Source of the DNA: Phaeovulum veldkampii DSM 11550
GTDB taxonomy: Bacteria; Pseudomonadota; Alphaproteobacteria; Rhodobacterales; Rhodobacteraceae
Length of the DNA: 64,000 bases
Direction of reading: 5' to 3'
NCBI RefSeq assembly: GCF_003034995.1
Contig: NZ_PZKF01000002.1
Location: forward strand, 62,001 to 126,000
Shown here: positions 9,195 to 18,263 of the stretch, piece by piece
Layout: each line of letters starts with the position of its first letter
Numbering within the stretch: the first letter of the stretch is position 1
Translations under genes and position numbers: made by a program
Notes under the pieces: generated by a model
The model's input: only the letters and a program-made list of their open reading frames with translations
The model's database searches: none
Told to the model about the DNA's origin: nothing

Positions 9195-10844
9195 ATGCCC
9201 GCCAGACGTGCTGAGGCCCCGAAACGGGGCGAAGATTTCCTGCCCAAAACCGTGACCGTCCTGCGCGAGGGCTATGGCCTGGGGGCGCTGCGGGCCGATG
9301 CGCTGGCGGGACTGACGGTGGCTATCGTGGCGCTGCCGCTGTCTATGGCGATTGCCATTGCCTCTGGGGTGGGGCCGGAACGAGGGCTGTTCACCGCCAT
9401 TGTCGGCGGGTTTCTGGTGTCGGCCCTGGGCGGGTCGCGGTTTCAGATCGGGGGGCCTGCCGGGGCCTTTATTGTGCTGGTCTCGGCCTGCGTGATGCAG
9501 ACGGGGATTTCGGGGCTGATCCTTGCCACCTTTCTGTCAGGGTTCATGCTGATTGCGCTGGGGCTGTTGCGGATGGGCAGTTATATCCGCTTCATCCCCT
9601 ACCCGGTGACGGTGGGATTTACTGCAGGTATTGGTGTTATTATTTTTGCCAGTCAGATCAAGGATCTGCTGGGCCTGACCCTGCCGGGGGCCGAACCCGG
9701 CGAAATCATCGAAAAGGTGCAGGTGCTATGGGAGGTGAAGGCCAGTTTCACCCCGGCAGCGCTGGCCGTGGCGCTGGCGACCATCGCCATCATCGAGGCG
9801 ATCAAGCGGTTTGCGCCGCGCCTGCCCAGCCTGCTGATCGGGGTGGTTGTGGCTACGGTTGCGGCTTGGGCGCTGGCCTTGCCGGTGGAAACCATCGGCT
9901 CGCGCTTTGGCGACCTGCCGCGGGTGCTGCCGGTGCCGGCACTTCCCGACCTGTCGGCCGAGGCGATCCGCGCGGCGCTGCCGTGGGCGGTCAGCTTTAC
10001 CCTGCTAGGGGCCATCGAATCACTGCTGTCGGCGATGGTGGCCGACGGGATGAGCGGCACGCAGCACCGGTCCAACGGTGAGCTGGTGGCGCAGGGCGTG
10101 GCCAATATCGGCGCCGCTCTGGTTGGCGGGTTTTGCGTGACGGGCACCATTGCGCGCACTGCCACCAATGTGCGCGCCGGGTCACGTGGGCCGGTTTCGG
10201 GGATGCTGCATGCCGTGTTCGTTCTGGTCTTTATGCTGGTGGCGGCGCCGCTGGCCTCGTTCATTCCGCTGGCGGCGTTGGCGGGGGTGCTGGCCATCGT
10301 TGCTTGGAACATGATCGAACGCGAGGAAATGGCGGCGCTGATCCGGTCCTCCAGGGCCGATGCGATGGTGCTGATCGTCACCTTCCTGCTGGTGGTGTTT
10401 CGCGACCTGTCCGAGGGGATCATCGTGGGCTTTGCGCTGGGGGGCCTTGTGTTCATCCGCCGCATGTCGGAGGCGACCCAGCTTGAGGCGCATCCGCATC
10501 ATGCCGATGAGACGTTCACGATCCCGTCTGACGTGGTGGTTTACCGGTTGCGCGGGGCGGTGTTTTTTGGCGCCGCGGCAACACTGGGGTCGGTGCTGGA
10601 CCGGATCGCGCAGCGCCCGCGGGCCTTTGTGGTCGATTTTTCAGAGGTGCCTTTTGTCGATTCCACCGGGGCGCGGATGATGCTGACGCTGGCACAAAAG
10701 ATGGAGCGGCGCGGCGGGCGGCTCTACGTTACCGGCACCACGGCTGAGTTGCGCCGCGCGCTGCATGCGCAGGGCCTGCATGACCCGTTGGCACGGTTCC
10801 TGCCCGATGTTGCCACCGCGCTTAAGATGGCCACCCAAGGCTAG
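9195..10844 (+). CDS. SulP-family anion transporter with C-terminal STAS domain
   Basis: A 549-residue inner-membrane protein with about 12-14 hydrophobic segments. It opens with the SulP signature region DALAGLTVAIVALPLSMAIA, followed by FQIGGPAGAFIVLV and the GSRGPVSGM loop. A cytosolic STAS domain occupies about residues 445-545 and contains FVDSTGARMM, the position of the regulatory Ser/Thr in the family. SulP members carry sulfate, bicarbonate, C4-dicarboxylates or other anions, and the substrate cannot be read from sequence. The ATG at 9195 is preferred over an upstream GTG at 9165. The stop shares a CTAG with the convergent sulfotransferase stop. Confidence 0.9.
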   Translation: MPARRAEAPKRGEDFLPKTVTVLREGYGLGALRADALAGLTVAIVALPLSMAIAIASGVGPERGLFTAIVGGFLVSALGGSRFQIGGPAGAFIVLVSACVMQTGISGLILATFLSGFMLIALGLLRMGSYIRFIPYPVTVGFTAGIGVIIFASQIKDLLGLTLPGAEPGEIIEKVQVLWEVKASFTPAALAVALATIAIIEAIKRFAPRLPSLLIGVVVATVAAWALALPVETIGSRFGDLPRVLPVPALPDLSAEAIRAALPWAVSFTLLGAIESLLSAMVADGMSGTQHRSNGELVAQGVANIGAALVGGFCVTGTIARTATNVRAGSRGPVSGMLHAVFVLVFMLVAAPLASFIPLAALAGVLAIVAWNMIEREEMAALIRSSRADAMVLIVTFLLVVFRDLSEGIIVGFALGGLVFIRRMSEATQLEAHPHHADETFTIPSDVVVYRLRGAVFFGAAATLGSVLDRIAQRPRAFVVDFSEVPFVDSTGARMMLTLAQKMERRGGRLYVTGTTAELRRALHAQGLHDPLARFLPDVATALKMATQG

Positions 10845-11659
10845 CTGCCCAGCTTGGCGTGCACCTCGTCCAGATCGACCTCGGCTTTGGGCATCTTGTT
10901 GTCGGGGTCGTCAAAGTCGTAGCGGAAGAACTGGAAATCCTTTTTGTAGATTTCCCACATCAGATGCCGCGACAGATCGTCGAAATAGGCGCTGACGGGA
11001 TGGGCGCGCCTGGGCCCATGCCCCTCGCTTTCGTTGAACCTCGGGATCGCGGCCAGATCGACCGGCACCGGGGTTTGCACCGCATTCAGCACGCCCTGCA
11101 TGCCCTCGTTGAACGTCTCGGTGAAAAAGATTTGGTCATAGCGCCCGCCGTTCACGATGAAGGTGGCGATATGGCCCGACATGGCCGACCAGTGGATGTC
11201 GGGCTCCATCGGGCGGCGAAAGCGGATGGTGTCGCGCGCGAACAGCAGAAACCGGCGGAACGATGCGATCTGGTCGAACTCGAACCCGGCTTCGGGGCTG
11301 CCCACATCGACCCCGTATTTCTGCGCCAGTTGCGGCACCAGATTGCCGCGATAGCGGCGCCCGTTGCGCTGGATCCCCGCGATCTTGTCAAAGAACGACG
11401 ACAGGATACGTGCATAAGGGTTTCGGATGCAGGTGAAGGTGTAGGATTTGTGGCCCCGCACATTTGCTTCGATCAGCTTCTGGCTGGTCTCGGCCGACCA
11501 TTTGTGCAGCCCTGCGGTGGCGTCGTGAATGTCGCCGTCAAAGAAACGGCCATGGTCGGAATAGAACATGATCTGGCCAATGGTCGAACAGGCGCATTTG
11601 GGCACCACGCGATAGACCATGCTTTCGCTTTCCGTCATCCAGGTGCCTGGAAACCCCAT
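10841..11659 (-). CDS. Sulfotransferase family 2 protein (carbohydrate sulfotransferase-like)
   Basis: Predicted to move a sulfuryl group from PAPS to a sugar. The 5'-phosphosulfate loop is seen in YRVVPKCACSTIGQI and the 3'-phosphate site in TFTCIRNPYARILSSF, as in the Sulfotransfer_2 (HNK-1/chondroitin type) family. There is no membrane anchor, so it is probably cytosolic. An ATG at 11719 would add 20 residues but has no ribosome site; the ATG at 11659 follows GGGGCAAG and is preferred. It is divergent from the GT14 glycosyltransferase, which suggests, without proof, that both act on the same surface polysaccharide. Confidence 0.82.
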   Translation of the reverse strand: MGFPGTWMTESESMVYRVVPKCACSTIGQIMFYSDHGRFFDGDIHDATAGLHKWSAETSQKLIEANVRGHKSYTFTCIRNPYARILSSFFDKIAGIQRNGRRYRGNLVPQLAQKYGVDVGSPEAGFEFDQIASFRRFLLFARDTIRFRRPMEPDIHWSAMSGHIATFIVNGGRYDQIFFTETFNEGMQGVLNAVQTPVPVDLAAIPRFNESEGHGPRRAHPVSAYFDDLSRHLMWEIYKKDFQFFRYDFDDPDNKMPKAEVDLDEVHAKLGS

Positions 11660-11808
11660 TCTTGCCCCATATCCGGCCACCGCGCGCGGCGACGCCTCAA
11701 CACTCAGAAGAATTAGCATCTAGGAAGCAAAGAAACACTGTCGTTTCAATGTTTGTTGACGCTATCTAGGCAAGAATTCGGCAACCGGGGCCCGTTATCC
11801 TCTCCAAC

Positions 11809-13386
11809 ATGGCCAAGATCGCCTTCATCCTTTTGTGCCACAAGGATCCCGAGGGGATCATCCGGCAGGCCGAACGCCTGACGTCGACCGGCGATTGCGT
11901 CGCCATCCACTTTGATGCGCGCGCCAAGGCCGCCGATTATCAGCGCATCCGCAGCGCACTGGCCGATAACCCCGCGGTGGTGTTCGCCCGCCGTCGCATT
12001 CGCTGTGGCTGGGGCGAATGGAGCCTGGTCGCCGCCACCTTGGAGGCGTTGCGCGCCGCCGTTACAGCCTTTCCCCGCGCGACGCATTTCTACATGCTGT
12101 CGGGCGACTGCATGCCGATCAAAACCGCCGAATGGGTGCATCGTTACCTGGATGCCGAAGATGTCGATTACATTGAAAGCGTAGATTTTTTCACCTCGGG
12201 CTGGATCAAGACGGGCCTGCGCGAGGAGCGGCTGATCTATCGCCACTGGTTCAACGAACGCACCCAGACGCGCCGGTTCAACGCGGCCTTTGCGCTGCAG
12301 CGCAAACTGGGCCTGACCCGCGCGATCCCCGAAGATCTGCAGATGATGATCGGCTCGCAATGGTGGTGCCTGCGGCGGCTGACGGTGGAAAAGGTGCTGG
12401 AGTTCATACGCAACCGGCGCGATGTGATGCGGTTTTTCCGAACCACATGGATACCCGACGAGACGTTTTTTCAGACCATCGTGCGCCACCTCGTGCCCGA
12501 CCGCGAGATCCGCGCGCGCACGCTGACGTTTCTGATGTTTACCGATTACGGAATGCCGTTGACCTTTTACAACGACCATTACGAGCTGCTGTTAAGCCAG
12601 GATTATCTGTTCGCCCGCAAGATCAGCCCTGATGCGCAGGATCTGAAGGCGCGGTTGGGCGATCTTTGGGCCGAAGAAGGGGTAGCGTTCTCGATCTCGA
12701 ACGAAGGCGCCCGGCTGTTTGCCTATCTGACCGGGCGCGGCCGGGTCGGGCGGCGATTTGCCCCCCGGTTCTGGGAGGCGGATGCAAGCCTTGGCCGCGG
12801 GCGCGAGTTGATGATTGTCGCGTGCAAGAAATGGCATGTGGCCAAACGGCTGGTGGCACGGGTGGCCGAGGTCAGCGGCACCCCCGGTGTTGAGTATCTG
12901 TTTCACGAAGAAGCGACGGCACTGCCCGATCTGGGCGGCGTCCAGACCACGGTTGGCAAGCGCAACCGCCACCGCCGGGCGCTGCTGCGGATGCTGTTCG
13001 ACCATCACCGCACCGACCGGCTGGTGATCTGCCTTGACCCTTCGGCGCTGGAGCTGATGCAGGATTTCGCCGCGGACAAGGCGCAGGTGCGGGTTCTGGA
13101 GATCGAATGCCAGTTTACCGACGCCTACCTTCTGGGCCATGCCCGGCGCATCGGCCTTGCCGGGGAACGGGCGCCGCAGCAGGTGATCGAGCGGCTGTTG
13201 CCCACCCTCCGGCAAGAGTTGCATTTTGAAAGCGAGCGGCTGCGGGATGCGGGTTTTCCGTTGCTGGCGCGGATGCGGCAAGGTGCCAGTCTGGACGAAA
13301 ACGCCCGCGCCCTTACCGAATTTCTGCGGGTGGAGGATGGTCCCGCCCGCGCGATCGCTGCGACCGATTACCTGTTTGAGGACTGA
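11809..13386 (+). CDS. GT14-type glycosyltransferase (core-2/I-branching) with DUF5928-like C-terminal region
   Basis: A 525-residue protein. The first 280 residues resemble beta-1,6-N-acetylglucosaminyl/xylosyltransferases of family GT14: start IAFILLCHKDPEGIIRQAERL, then HFYMLSGDCMPIK, GSQWWCLRR and WIPDETFFQTI. The remaining 240 residues match the companion region I recall as DUF5928 in Rhodobacterales; it contains a P-loop-like GKRNRHRR segment but no domain of known function. No signal peptide or membrane anchor is seen. It probably builds a surface or capsular glycan, with the divergent sulfotransferase as a likely partner. Donor and acceptor are unknown. Confidence 0.82.
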   Translation: MAKIAFILLCHKDPEGIIRQAERLTSTGDCVAIHFDARAKAADYQRIRSALADNPAVVFARRRIRCGWGEWSLVAATLEALRAAVTAFPRATHFYMLSGDCMPIKTAEWVHRYLDAEDVDYIESVDFFTSGWIKTGLREERLIYRHWFNERTQTRRFNAAFALQRKLGLTRAIPEDLQMMIGSQWWCLRRLTVEKVLEFIRNRRDVMRFFRTTWIPDETFFQTIVRHLVPDREIRARTLTFLMFTDYGMPLTFYNDHYELLLSQDYLFARKISPDAQDLKARLGDLWAEEGVAFSISNEGARLFAYLTGRGRVGRRFAPRFWEADASLGRGRELMIVACKKWHVAKRLVARVAEVSGTPGVEYLFHEEATALPDLGGVQTTVGKRNRHRRALLRMLFDHHRTDRLVICLDPSALELMQDFAADKAQVRVLEIECQFTDAYLLGHARRIGLAGERAPQQVIERLLPTLRQELHFESERLRDAGFPLLARMRQGASLDENARALTEFLRVEDGPARAIAATDYLFED

Positions 13387-13397
13387 GAGGATATCCG

Positions 13398-13778
13398 ATG
13401 GCTTATGTGTATGACGACACAAACATTTTCGCCCGCATCCTGCGTGGCGAAATCCCCAATCAGACGGTTCTGGAAACCGTGCATACGTTGGCATTCCGCG
13501 ATATCCGACCGCAGGCGCCGCATCATGTTCTGGTGATCCCGAAGGGGCCTTATGTCACGCTGGATCATTTTGCCGAAGCCGCGACCGAGGCCGAGATTGT
13601 CGATTTCACCCGCGCCGTTGCCAAGGTCTGCCAGATGCTGGGGGTTCAGCCGGGCAACGGCGGGAATGGCTTCCGCGCGATCACCAATGCGGGCGACGAT
13701 GGCGTGCAGGAGGTGCCGCATTACCACCTGCACATTCTGGCGGGCCGCGATCTGGGGCGGATGCTGCAACCGGCATGA
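13398..13778 (+). CDS. HIT family nucleotide hydrolase
   Basis: A 126-residue HIT-superfamily protein with the catalytic histidine triad HYHLHIL at about residues 111-117. Typical members hydrolyse AMP-lysine, AMP-NH2 or related adenylated compounds. Other family sequence is present, such as FARILRGEIP and HHVLVIPKGPY. It starts 11 bp after the GT14 gene with GAGAGGAT as ribosome site, so the two are probably co-transcribed. Any functional link to glycan synthesis is doubtful because HIT proteins are general housekeeping enzymes. Confidence 0.93.
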   Translation: MAYVYDDTNIFARILRGEIPNQTVLETVHTLAFRDIRPQAPHHVLVIPKGPYVTLDHFAEAATEAEIVDFTRAVAKVCQMLGVQPGNGGNGFRAITNAGDDGVQEVPHYHLHILAGRDLGRMLQPA

Positions 13779-13786
13779 CCATGGCA

Positions 13787-13806
13787 GGGCGGGGGCGAGC
13801 CCGCCC
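13787..13806. terminator. Bidirectional terminator hairpin between HIT gene and AAA ATPase
   Basis: A perfect 7-bp stem (GGGCGGG / CCCGCCC) with a 6-nt loop lies in the 33 bp between two convergent stops. It is the only structure there, so it plausibly serves both genes. Confidence 0.6.
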
Positions 13807-13811
13807 AACCT

Positions 13812-15122
13812 TCAGTGCAGGATTTCTTCGTCGCGCACCAACATGTTGCACCAGGCGCGGTCCAGCAACTCGGGGGTCATCTGGTGCGGGATGCCCTCGA
13901 AATCACAGATGGCGATCATCTGGTCGATCAGGAATACTGGCTGATAGTTGGCATAGACGTTGTCGATGGTGGGGTATTTCACCTTCATCATGTGCAGCAT
14001 CGTGCGTTCGTCCAGTGGCACCTTGCGCTTGCGCGCGACCATCGCAAAGATCTTGAGGAAGTCGGCCTGATCCGGCCCGTCGATCTTGATCTTGAAAAAG
14101 ATCCGGCGCAGCGCTGCGCGGTCGAAAATCTCGTTCGGGTGAAAGTTGGTGGAAAAGATCACCAGCGTATCAAACGGCACCTCGAACTTTTCGCCCGATT
14201 GCAGCGCTAGAATGTCGCGGCTTTCCTCCAGCGGCACGATCCAGCGGTTGACCAGCTTTTGCGGCGGTTCGGCCTGACGGCCAAGGTCGTCCACGATGAA
14301 CACGCCGCCCGAGGATTTCATCTGCAACGGCGCGGTGTAGGTGCGGGCGGTGGGGTTATACGTCAGGTCCAGCATGTCGAGCGACAACTCACCCCCGGTG
14401 ATCACCGTGGGACGGTCGCAATAGACATAGCGGTTGTCAAAGCGGTTCCCGGCCTTGCGCAGGCTGGTCGTGTCTTCGGCGCTTTCAGACGCGGCCGAAT
14501 GCACGATCGGGTCATAGACGGTGATCACCTGTCCGGCGTATTCCACCGCGCGCGGAATGTAGATGCGGTCACCCAAAGCATTGCGGATACCGTTCGAGAT
14601 CGAGGATTTGCCGTTCCCCGGCGGCCCATACATCAGGATAGAGCGGCCCGCACTGACCGCAGGCCCAAGGTGATCCAGCAGGCTGTCGGGCAGGATCAGA
14701 TCGCCCATCGCCGCAGTCAGCTGTGGCCGCGTGATCTGAATGTTACGGATCGACTGGCGCCGGACCTGATCCTGATAGGCGGCCAGCGGCACCGGAACCG
14801 CGCCGTAATATTCCGACTGGCTCAGCGCATCCAGCGCGCGCGCCTTGCCCGCATCGGCCAACTGATAGCCCATCTCGCCGCCCGAATTGGCATGCAGCGT
14901 GCCGGTCGCCTCCAGCAGTTTCTGACCGCGCGCCAGATCGACCAGTTCCTGCGTCACCGGGATTGTCAGGCACAAAATCCGCGACAGGCCACTGACGGTA
15001 TCCACGTTGGTGCGAAACATCGTCTTCAACAGCAGATCGCGCAGCATCACCATCTGCAACCCGGTTTCGGCCAGATTGCGCGGCGGCATCGGTGCCATCA
15101 CGTTCGAGGCGATCATGTTCAT
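13812..15122 (-). CDS. AAA-type ATPase of unknown role, next to the Tad region
   Basis: A 436-residue cytosolic protein. A helical region of about 150 residues precedes an AAA core with Walker A GPPGNGKSS (166-174), Walker B-like GGVFIVDDLGR, a sensor-like VIFSTNFHPNEIFD, and an arginine-finger-type ALRRIFFKI. Residues 1-110 may form a winged-helix regulatory domain. I recall such ATPases beside pilus or secretion loci, but no defined function. The start at 15122 is preferred to the 14-residue longer frame because AGGA precedes it. It is divergent from the GT-C-like gene, with 132 bp between them. Confidence 0.75.
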   Translation of the reverse strand: MNMIASNVMAPMPPRNLAETGLQMVMLRDLLLKTMFRTNVDTVSGLSRILCLTIPVTQELVDLARGQKLLEATGTLHANSGGEMGYQLADAGKARALDALSQSEYYGAVPVPLAAYQDQVRRQSIRNIQITRPQLTAAMGDLILPDSLLDHLGPAVSAGRSILMYGPPGNGKSSISNGIRNALGDRIYIPRAVEYAGQVITVYDPIVHSAASESAEDTTSLRKAGNRFDNRYVYCDRPTVITGGELSLDMLDLTYNPTARTYTAPLQMKSSGGVFIVDDLGRQAEPPQKLVNRWIVPLEESRDILALQSGEKFEVPFDTLVIFSTNFHPNEIFDRAALRRIFFKIKIDGPDQADFLKIFAMVARKRKVPLDERTMLHMMKVKYPTIDNVYANYQPVFLIDQMIAICDFEGIPHQMTPELLDRAWCNMLVRDEEILH

Positions 15123-15254
15123 GGTCGGTCTGTTCCTCTGCTCGGCATGACACGCAAAAACCACGATTCCACATCATTCACGATGGCGGGATTCACTTGC
15201 CGACACTGCGCAGCTAATGTGGCGAAAAAAGGGAAAGCTTGGGGTAAGGCGGCG

Positions 15255-16883
15255 ATGAAACAGGCAAATTCAGGCGCGCTTGTGGTCTTTGGCCTGGTGC
15301 TGATCGCGGGGCTGGGCGGGGCGCTGCTGGCGCGCGGCGCGCTTTATCTGGGCATGCATGAGGGGGACACGCTGCACCTGTTGGACATGGCGTTGCGGAT
15401 GGGGTTGCACGGGCAATGGCCGCATCTGGATTTCATGACCCCAATCGGAATTCTGGCGATCGCCCCGATTGCAGGGCTGGTGGCGATGGGGCTTGGCATC
15501 GGCACCGCGATCCTTTGGGCGCAGGTGCTGGTGGCGCTGGTTCTGTTGCTGCCGCTGGTGCGGATGGCGGGGTCACGCTTTGGCGGACTGTGGTCTTATG
15601 TCATGCTGGGCTATGGGGTCGTCTTGTGCCTGGCGCTGGTGCATGGTCTGGCGAACCCGGCACCTTCGGTGTCGATGCATTACAACCGCTGGGCCTGGGC
15701 GATTGTCTATGTTGTTCTGCCGCTGGCGCTGCTGCCAGACCGCGGGCGGGCGCGGCCTTATCTTGACGGTGCGCTGATCGGGCTGGGGGTGGGCGCGCTG
15801 GTGCTGATCAAGGTCACCTATGCCGCCGCCCTTGGGCCGGGCATTCTGGTGGCGCTGCTGGTCCGCCGCGAATGGCGCGTGCTGGTCGTGGCGGTCGTGG
15901 CAGGTTGCGCCGTGCTGGCGGTGATGACAGCTTTGGGCGGCTCTGGCTTCTGGGTTGCCTATCTGACCGACCTGCTGACGGTTGCGCAGTCTGAAACGCG
16001 GCCCGCGCCGGGGGGCATTGATTTTGCCGATGCAGTGGCGGGGCCGGCCAATATGCCGTCGTCGATCCTCGCGCTGGCCGTCGTGGTGCTGCTGCGCATG
16101 ACCGGGCGCAAGGCCGAGGGGCTGGCGCTTCTGGTTCTGGCGCCGGGGCTGTTTTATGTCACCTGGCAGAATTTTGGCAACGATCCTCAATGGTTGCTTT
16201 TGCTGGGCGCCGCCGTCTTTGCCCTGCTCCGCACAGATCAGCCCGATAGCCGCCATGCTGGCAGGTTGCATGATGCGATGAAAATCGCCGGGGTGGCCGC
16301 GCTGGCGCTGACGGCCTCGTCCGCGGTCAACATCGCCTATAGCCCGATCCGTCATCTGTTTGCCGAGGCCGGAAATACGGTTCCGCTGCTGTCCGCTCTG
16401 GCTGGTCAGGATGATATCCGGGTTGCGGAAAAGCGACTTTACAAGGTGGATGCGGGGGTGCCGCTTGATGGGGTAGGCCAGCCTTTTGCCGCCTATCACG
16501 ACCGTGCCGACCGCAAGGAGCTTTCCCGCCTGAAAGGTGAGGTATTGCCCGCCTGCGAGTTGAGCACCGGCTACAACGCCATGTTCGAAACGATTGCCGC
16601 CGATCTGGAGGCGCAGGGTCATGCCGGGTCTGCGGTGCTGACCGCGGATTTGCTGGGTTCGCTGTGGATGTTTGGCGATCTCAAACCGCTGAAGGGCGGG
16701 GCGCCGTGGTATTATGGCGGCGCGCCGGGCCTTGCCGCTGCCGATCTGGTCGTGGTGCCCCTGTGCCCGACAACCGAAAAGTCGCGCGCGACCATCCTTG
16801 CCGCGCTGGAAAAAAGCGGCTGGCGCTTTGACGAACTGCGCCGGACCGACGTTTACATCCTGCTCAGGCCGGTGCGCCCGTAA
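15255..16883 (+). CDS. Polytopic membrane protein, possible GT-C glycosyltransferase
   Basis: A 542-residue protein with about ten hydrophobic segments in the first 400 residues and a soluble C-terminal domain of about 130. The first loop carries acidic residues (GMHEGDTLHLLD) and then HLDFMTPIGI, the position where GT-C enzymes hold their catalytic acid; a later LIKVTYAAALGPGIL also resembles GT-C proteins. I cannot assign a family, so glycosyltransferase is a structural guess. The frame is open upstream, antisense to the ATPase; the ATG at 15255 follows AAGGCGG and starts the first membrane helix. Its end overlaps the convergent cpaA stop by 20 bp. If it is a transferase, the pilus or a surface glycan is a plausible target. 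Confidence 0.6.
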   Translation: MKQANSGALVVFGLVLIAGLGGALLARGALYLGMHEGDTLHLLDMALRMGLHGQWPHLDFMTPIGILAIAPIAGLVAMGLGIGTAILWAQVLVALVLLLPLVRMAGSRFGGLWSYVMLGYGVVLCLALVHGLANPAPSVSMHYNRWAWAIVYVVLPLALLPDRGRARPYLDGALIGLGVGALVLIKVTYAAALGPGILVALLVRREWRVLVVAVVAGCAVLAVMTALGGSGFWVAYLTDLLTVAQSETRPAPGGIDFADAVAGPANMPSSILALAVVVLLRMTGRKAEGLALLVLAPGLFYVTWQNFGNDPQWLLLLGAAVFALLRTDQPDSRHAGRLHDAMKIAGVAALALTASSAVNIAYSPIRHLFAEAGNTVPLLSALAGQDDIRVAEKRLYKVDAGVPLDGVGQPFAAYHDRADRKELSRLKGEVLPACELSTGYNAMFETIAADLEAQGHAGSAVLTADLLGSLWMFGDLKPLKGGAPWYYGGAPGLAAADLVVVPLCPTTEKSRATILAALEKSGWRFDELRRTDVYILLRPVRP

Positions 16884-17370
16884 CCGCCCGGATTGCCAGA
16901 TAGGCCCAGAGCGCCCCGATCAGTGCCAGCCCCATCGGAAAATCGGCGCGCCGCCACGACACCCAGTCTGGCGCCATCGCCCGAACCGCCGGGATAGCGC
17001 GCAGCAGGCGGTGCGCCGCAAAGGCCCCCAGCAAAAAGGCCGCCAGCAGCAGCATGGCAAGCTGCGCATCCGCCAGCGCAAAGAACGGTGCCATGGCAGC
17101 CGCGAATTTTGCGTCGCCCGCGCCGAAATGCGCCATGGCATTCAACACGATACCAACCCCCAGAACCACCACCAGATGCAGCCAGCGCCAGCCCCAGTCG
17201 CCCAGCGGCAACACCAGCGGCCCCGCCAGTGCAAAAACTGCAACCATCGCCAGAACCGCCCGGTTCGGAATTTTCATCGTCTTCAGATCAGACCACGCCA
17301 CCCAGGCGCAGATCGGGGTCACCAGCACCAGAAACACCAGTGCCGCCTGCTGTGCGTTTGCTCCCAGCAT
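16864..17370 (-). CDS. cpaA: Prepilin peptidase, CpaA/TadV (A24 family)
   Basis: A 168-residue inner-membrane aspartic protease that removes the leader from Flp prepilins. The catalytic aspartates are visible in WSDLKTMKIPNR and in HFGAGDAKFAAA (the GxGD motif). Five to six hydrophobic segments are present, and the N-terminal methylase domain of full-length PilD is absent, as is usual for TadV. AGAGG lies ahead of the start. It is the last gene of the minus-strand tad cluster. Confidence 0.92.
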   Translation of the reverse strand: MLGANAQQAALVFLVLVTPICAWVAWSDLKTMKIPNRAVLAMVAVFALAGPLVLPLGDWGWRWLHLVVVLGVGIVLNAMAHFGAGDAKFAAAMAPFFALADAQLAMLLLAAFLLGAFAAHRLLRAIPAVRAMAPDWVSWRRADFPMGLALIGALWAYLAIRAVTGAPA

Positions 17371-17375
17371 CGCCG

Positions 17376-18236
17376 CTAGCCTCTTGCCACGCTGCCATCC
17401 AGCGCGGCCAGCGCGCGCGCGGCTTCGTCAAAATGCTGCGGATGGGTATCCACAGCCTCTTGCAGCAGGGTCTTGCCGATCGTCACATCGCCCCGTTTGA
17501 TCGCGCTCAGCGCGGCGGTATACAGCAATTGCGCCCGTTCGGTCTGGGTCATCGCCACCACCGGAAGGTCGTATTTGCCCTGCGCGGCGCGGGCCAGAAC
17601 AAGGTTGTTTTTGGCGGTGAACAGGCTCGGCTCGTGCGTCAGCGCCTCAGCAAACAGCTTGGCCGCGCCCGCGTAATCAGCCCGCGTCAGTTTGGAATAG
17701 CCCCAGTTGTTCAGCACGCTGGCCGGTTTTGTGGTTAGCCCGGCGGCGGTTTCATAGAAACTGTCGGCTTTTTTCCAGTTCTTGTTCGCATCTGCCACCA
17801 TCGCTTCCAGCCGGTAGCGTTGATAGGTTTCATGCGTGGGCGGGATCGCGTTCAGTTCCGTTTCGGCACGCTTCCACTCGTTCATGCGGATCAGCGCATC
17901 GGCCAGATTGACCCGGTCATCGGGCACCGTCCCCGGCATCGCCACCACCTCGGTCCAGACCTTGACGGCCTCTGCGGGGCGCCCGGCGCGCACCAGCGAC
18001 TTGGCCAGCCCGCGTTTCAGGTCGATCCGGTCGGGGTTGTCGGCGCTGGCGCGGGCGAAATAGGCCACCGCCTCGGCGGGGTCGCCTACCGTCAGCATCA
18101 CCTCTGACAGGTTGGTTTCGTCGATCACGTTCACGCTTTTCATGGCGCGGGCCACATCGGCATCCGAGCCACGGTTGCACGCAGACAGCATCACAGCGCT
18201 GCCGATGCAGAACATCACAAGAATAGGGTGGCGCAT
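17376..18236 (-). CDS. tadD: TPR lipoprotein, TadD-type
   Basis: A 286-residue lipoprotein. The N-terminal hydrophobic segment ends in the lipobox MLSAC, and tetratricopeptide helices run through most of the rest (for example EAVAYFARASADNPDRIDLKRG and WGYSKLTRADYAGAAKLFAEAL). TadD/RcpD-like TPR lipoproteins help assemble the Tad secretin or pilus at the outer membrane. The start at 18236 with AAAGGA upstream gives a proper signal peptide; the frame extends 8 residues further. It lies between a second TPR lipoprotein and cpaA, spaced by 27 and 5 bp. Confidence 0.86.
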   Translation of the reverse strand: MRHPILVMFCIGSAVMLSACNRGSDADVARAMKSVNVIDETNLSEVMLTVGDPAEAVAYFARASADNPDRIDLKRGLAKSLVRAGRPAEAVKVWTEVVAMPGTVPDDRVNLADALIRMNEWKRAETELNAIPPTHETYQRYRLEAMVADANKNWKKADSFYETAAGLTTKPASVLNNWGYSKLTRADYAGAAKLFAEALTHEPSLFTAKNNLVLARAAQGKYDLPVVAMTQTERAQLLYTAALSAIKRGDVTIGKTLLQEAVDTHPQHFDEAARALAALDGSVARG

Positions 18237-18263
18237 CTTTGTGCGTCCTTTTCTGCTCAAGCC

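Noticed and set aside
11756-11784. A TTGACG -35 element ahead of the GT14 gene
   Set aside because: No acceptable -10 at 16-18 bp.
14259-15254. A 332-residue extension of the GT-C-like frame
   Set aside because: Antisense to the AAA ATPase, without a ribosome site; the signal starts at 15255.
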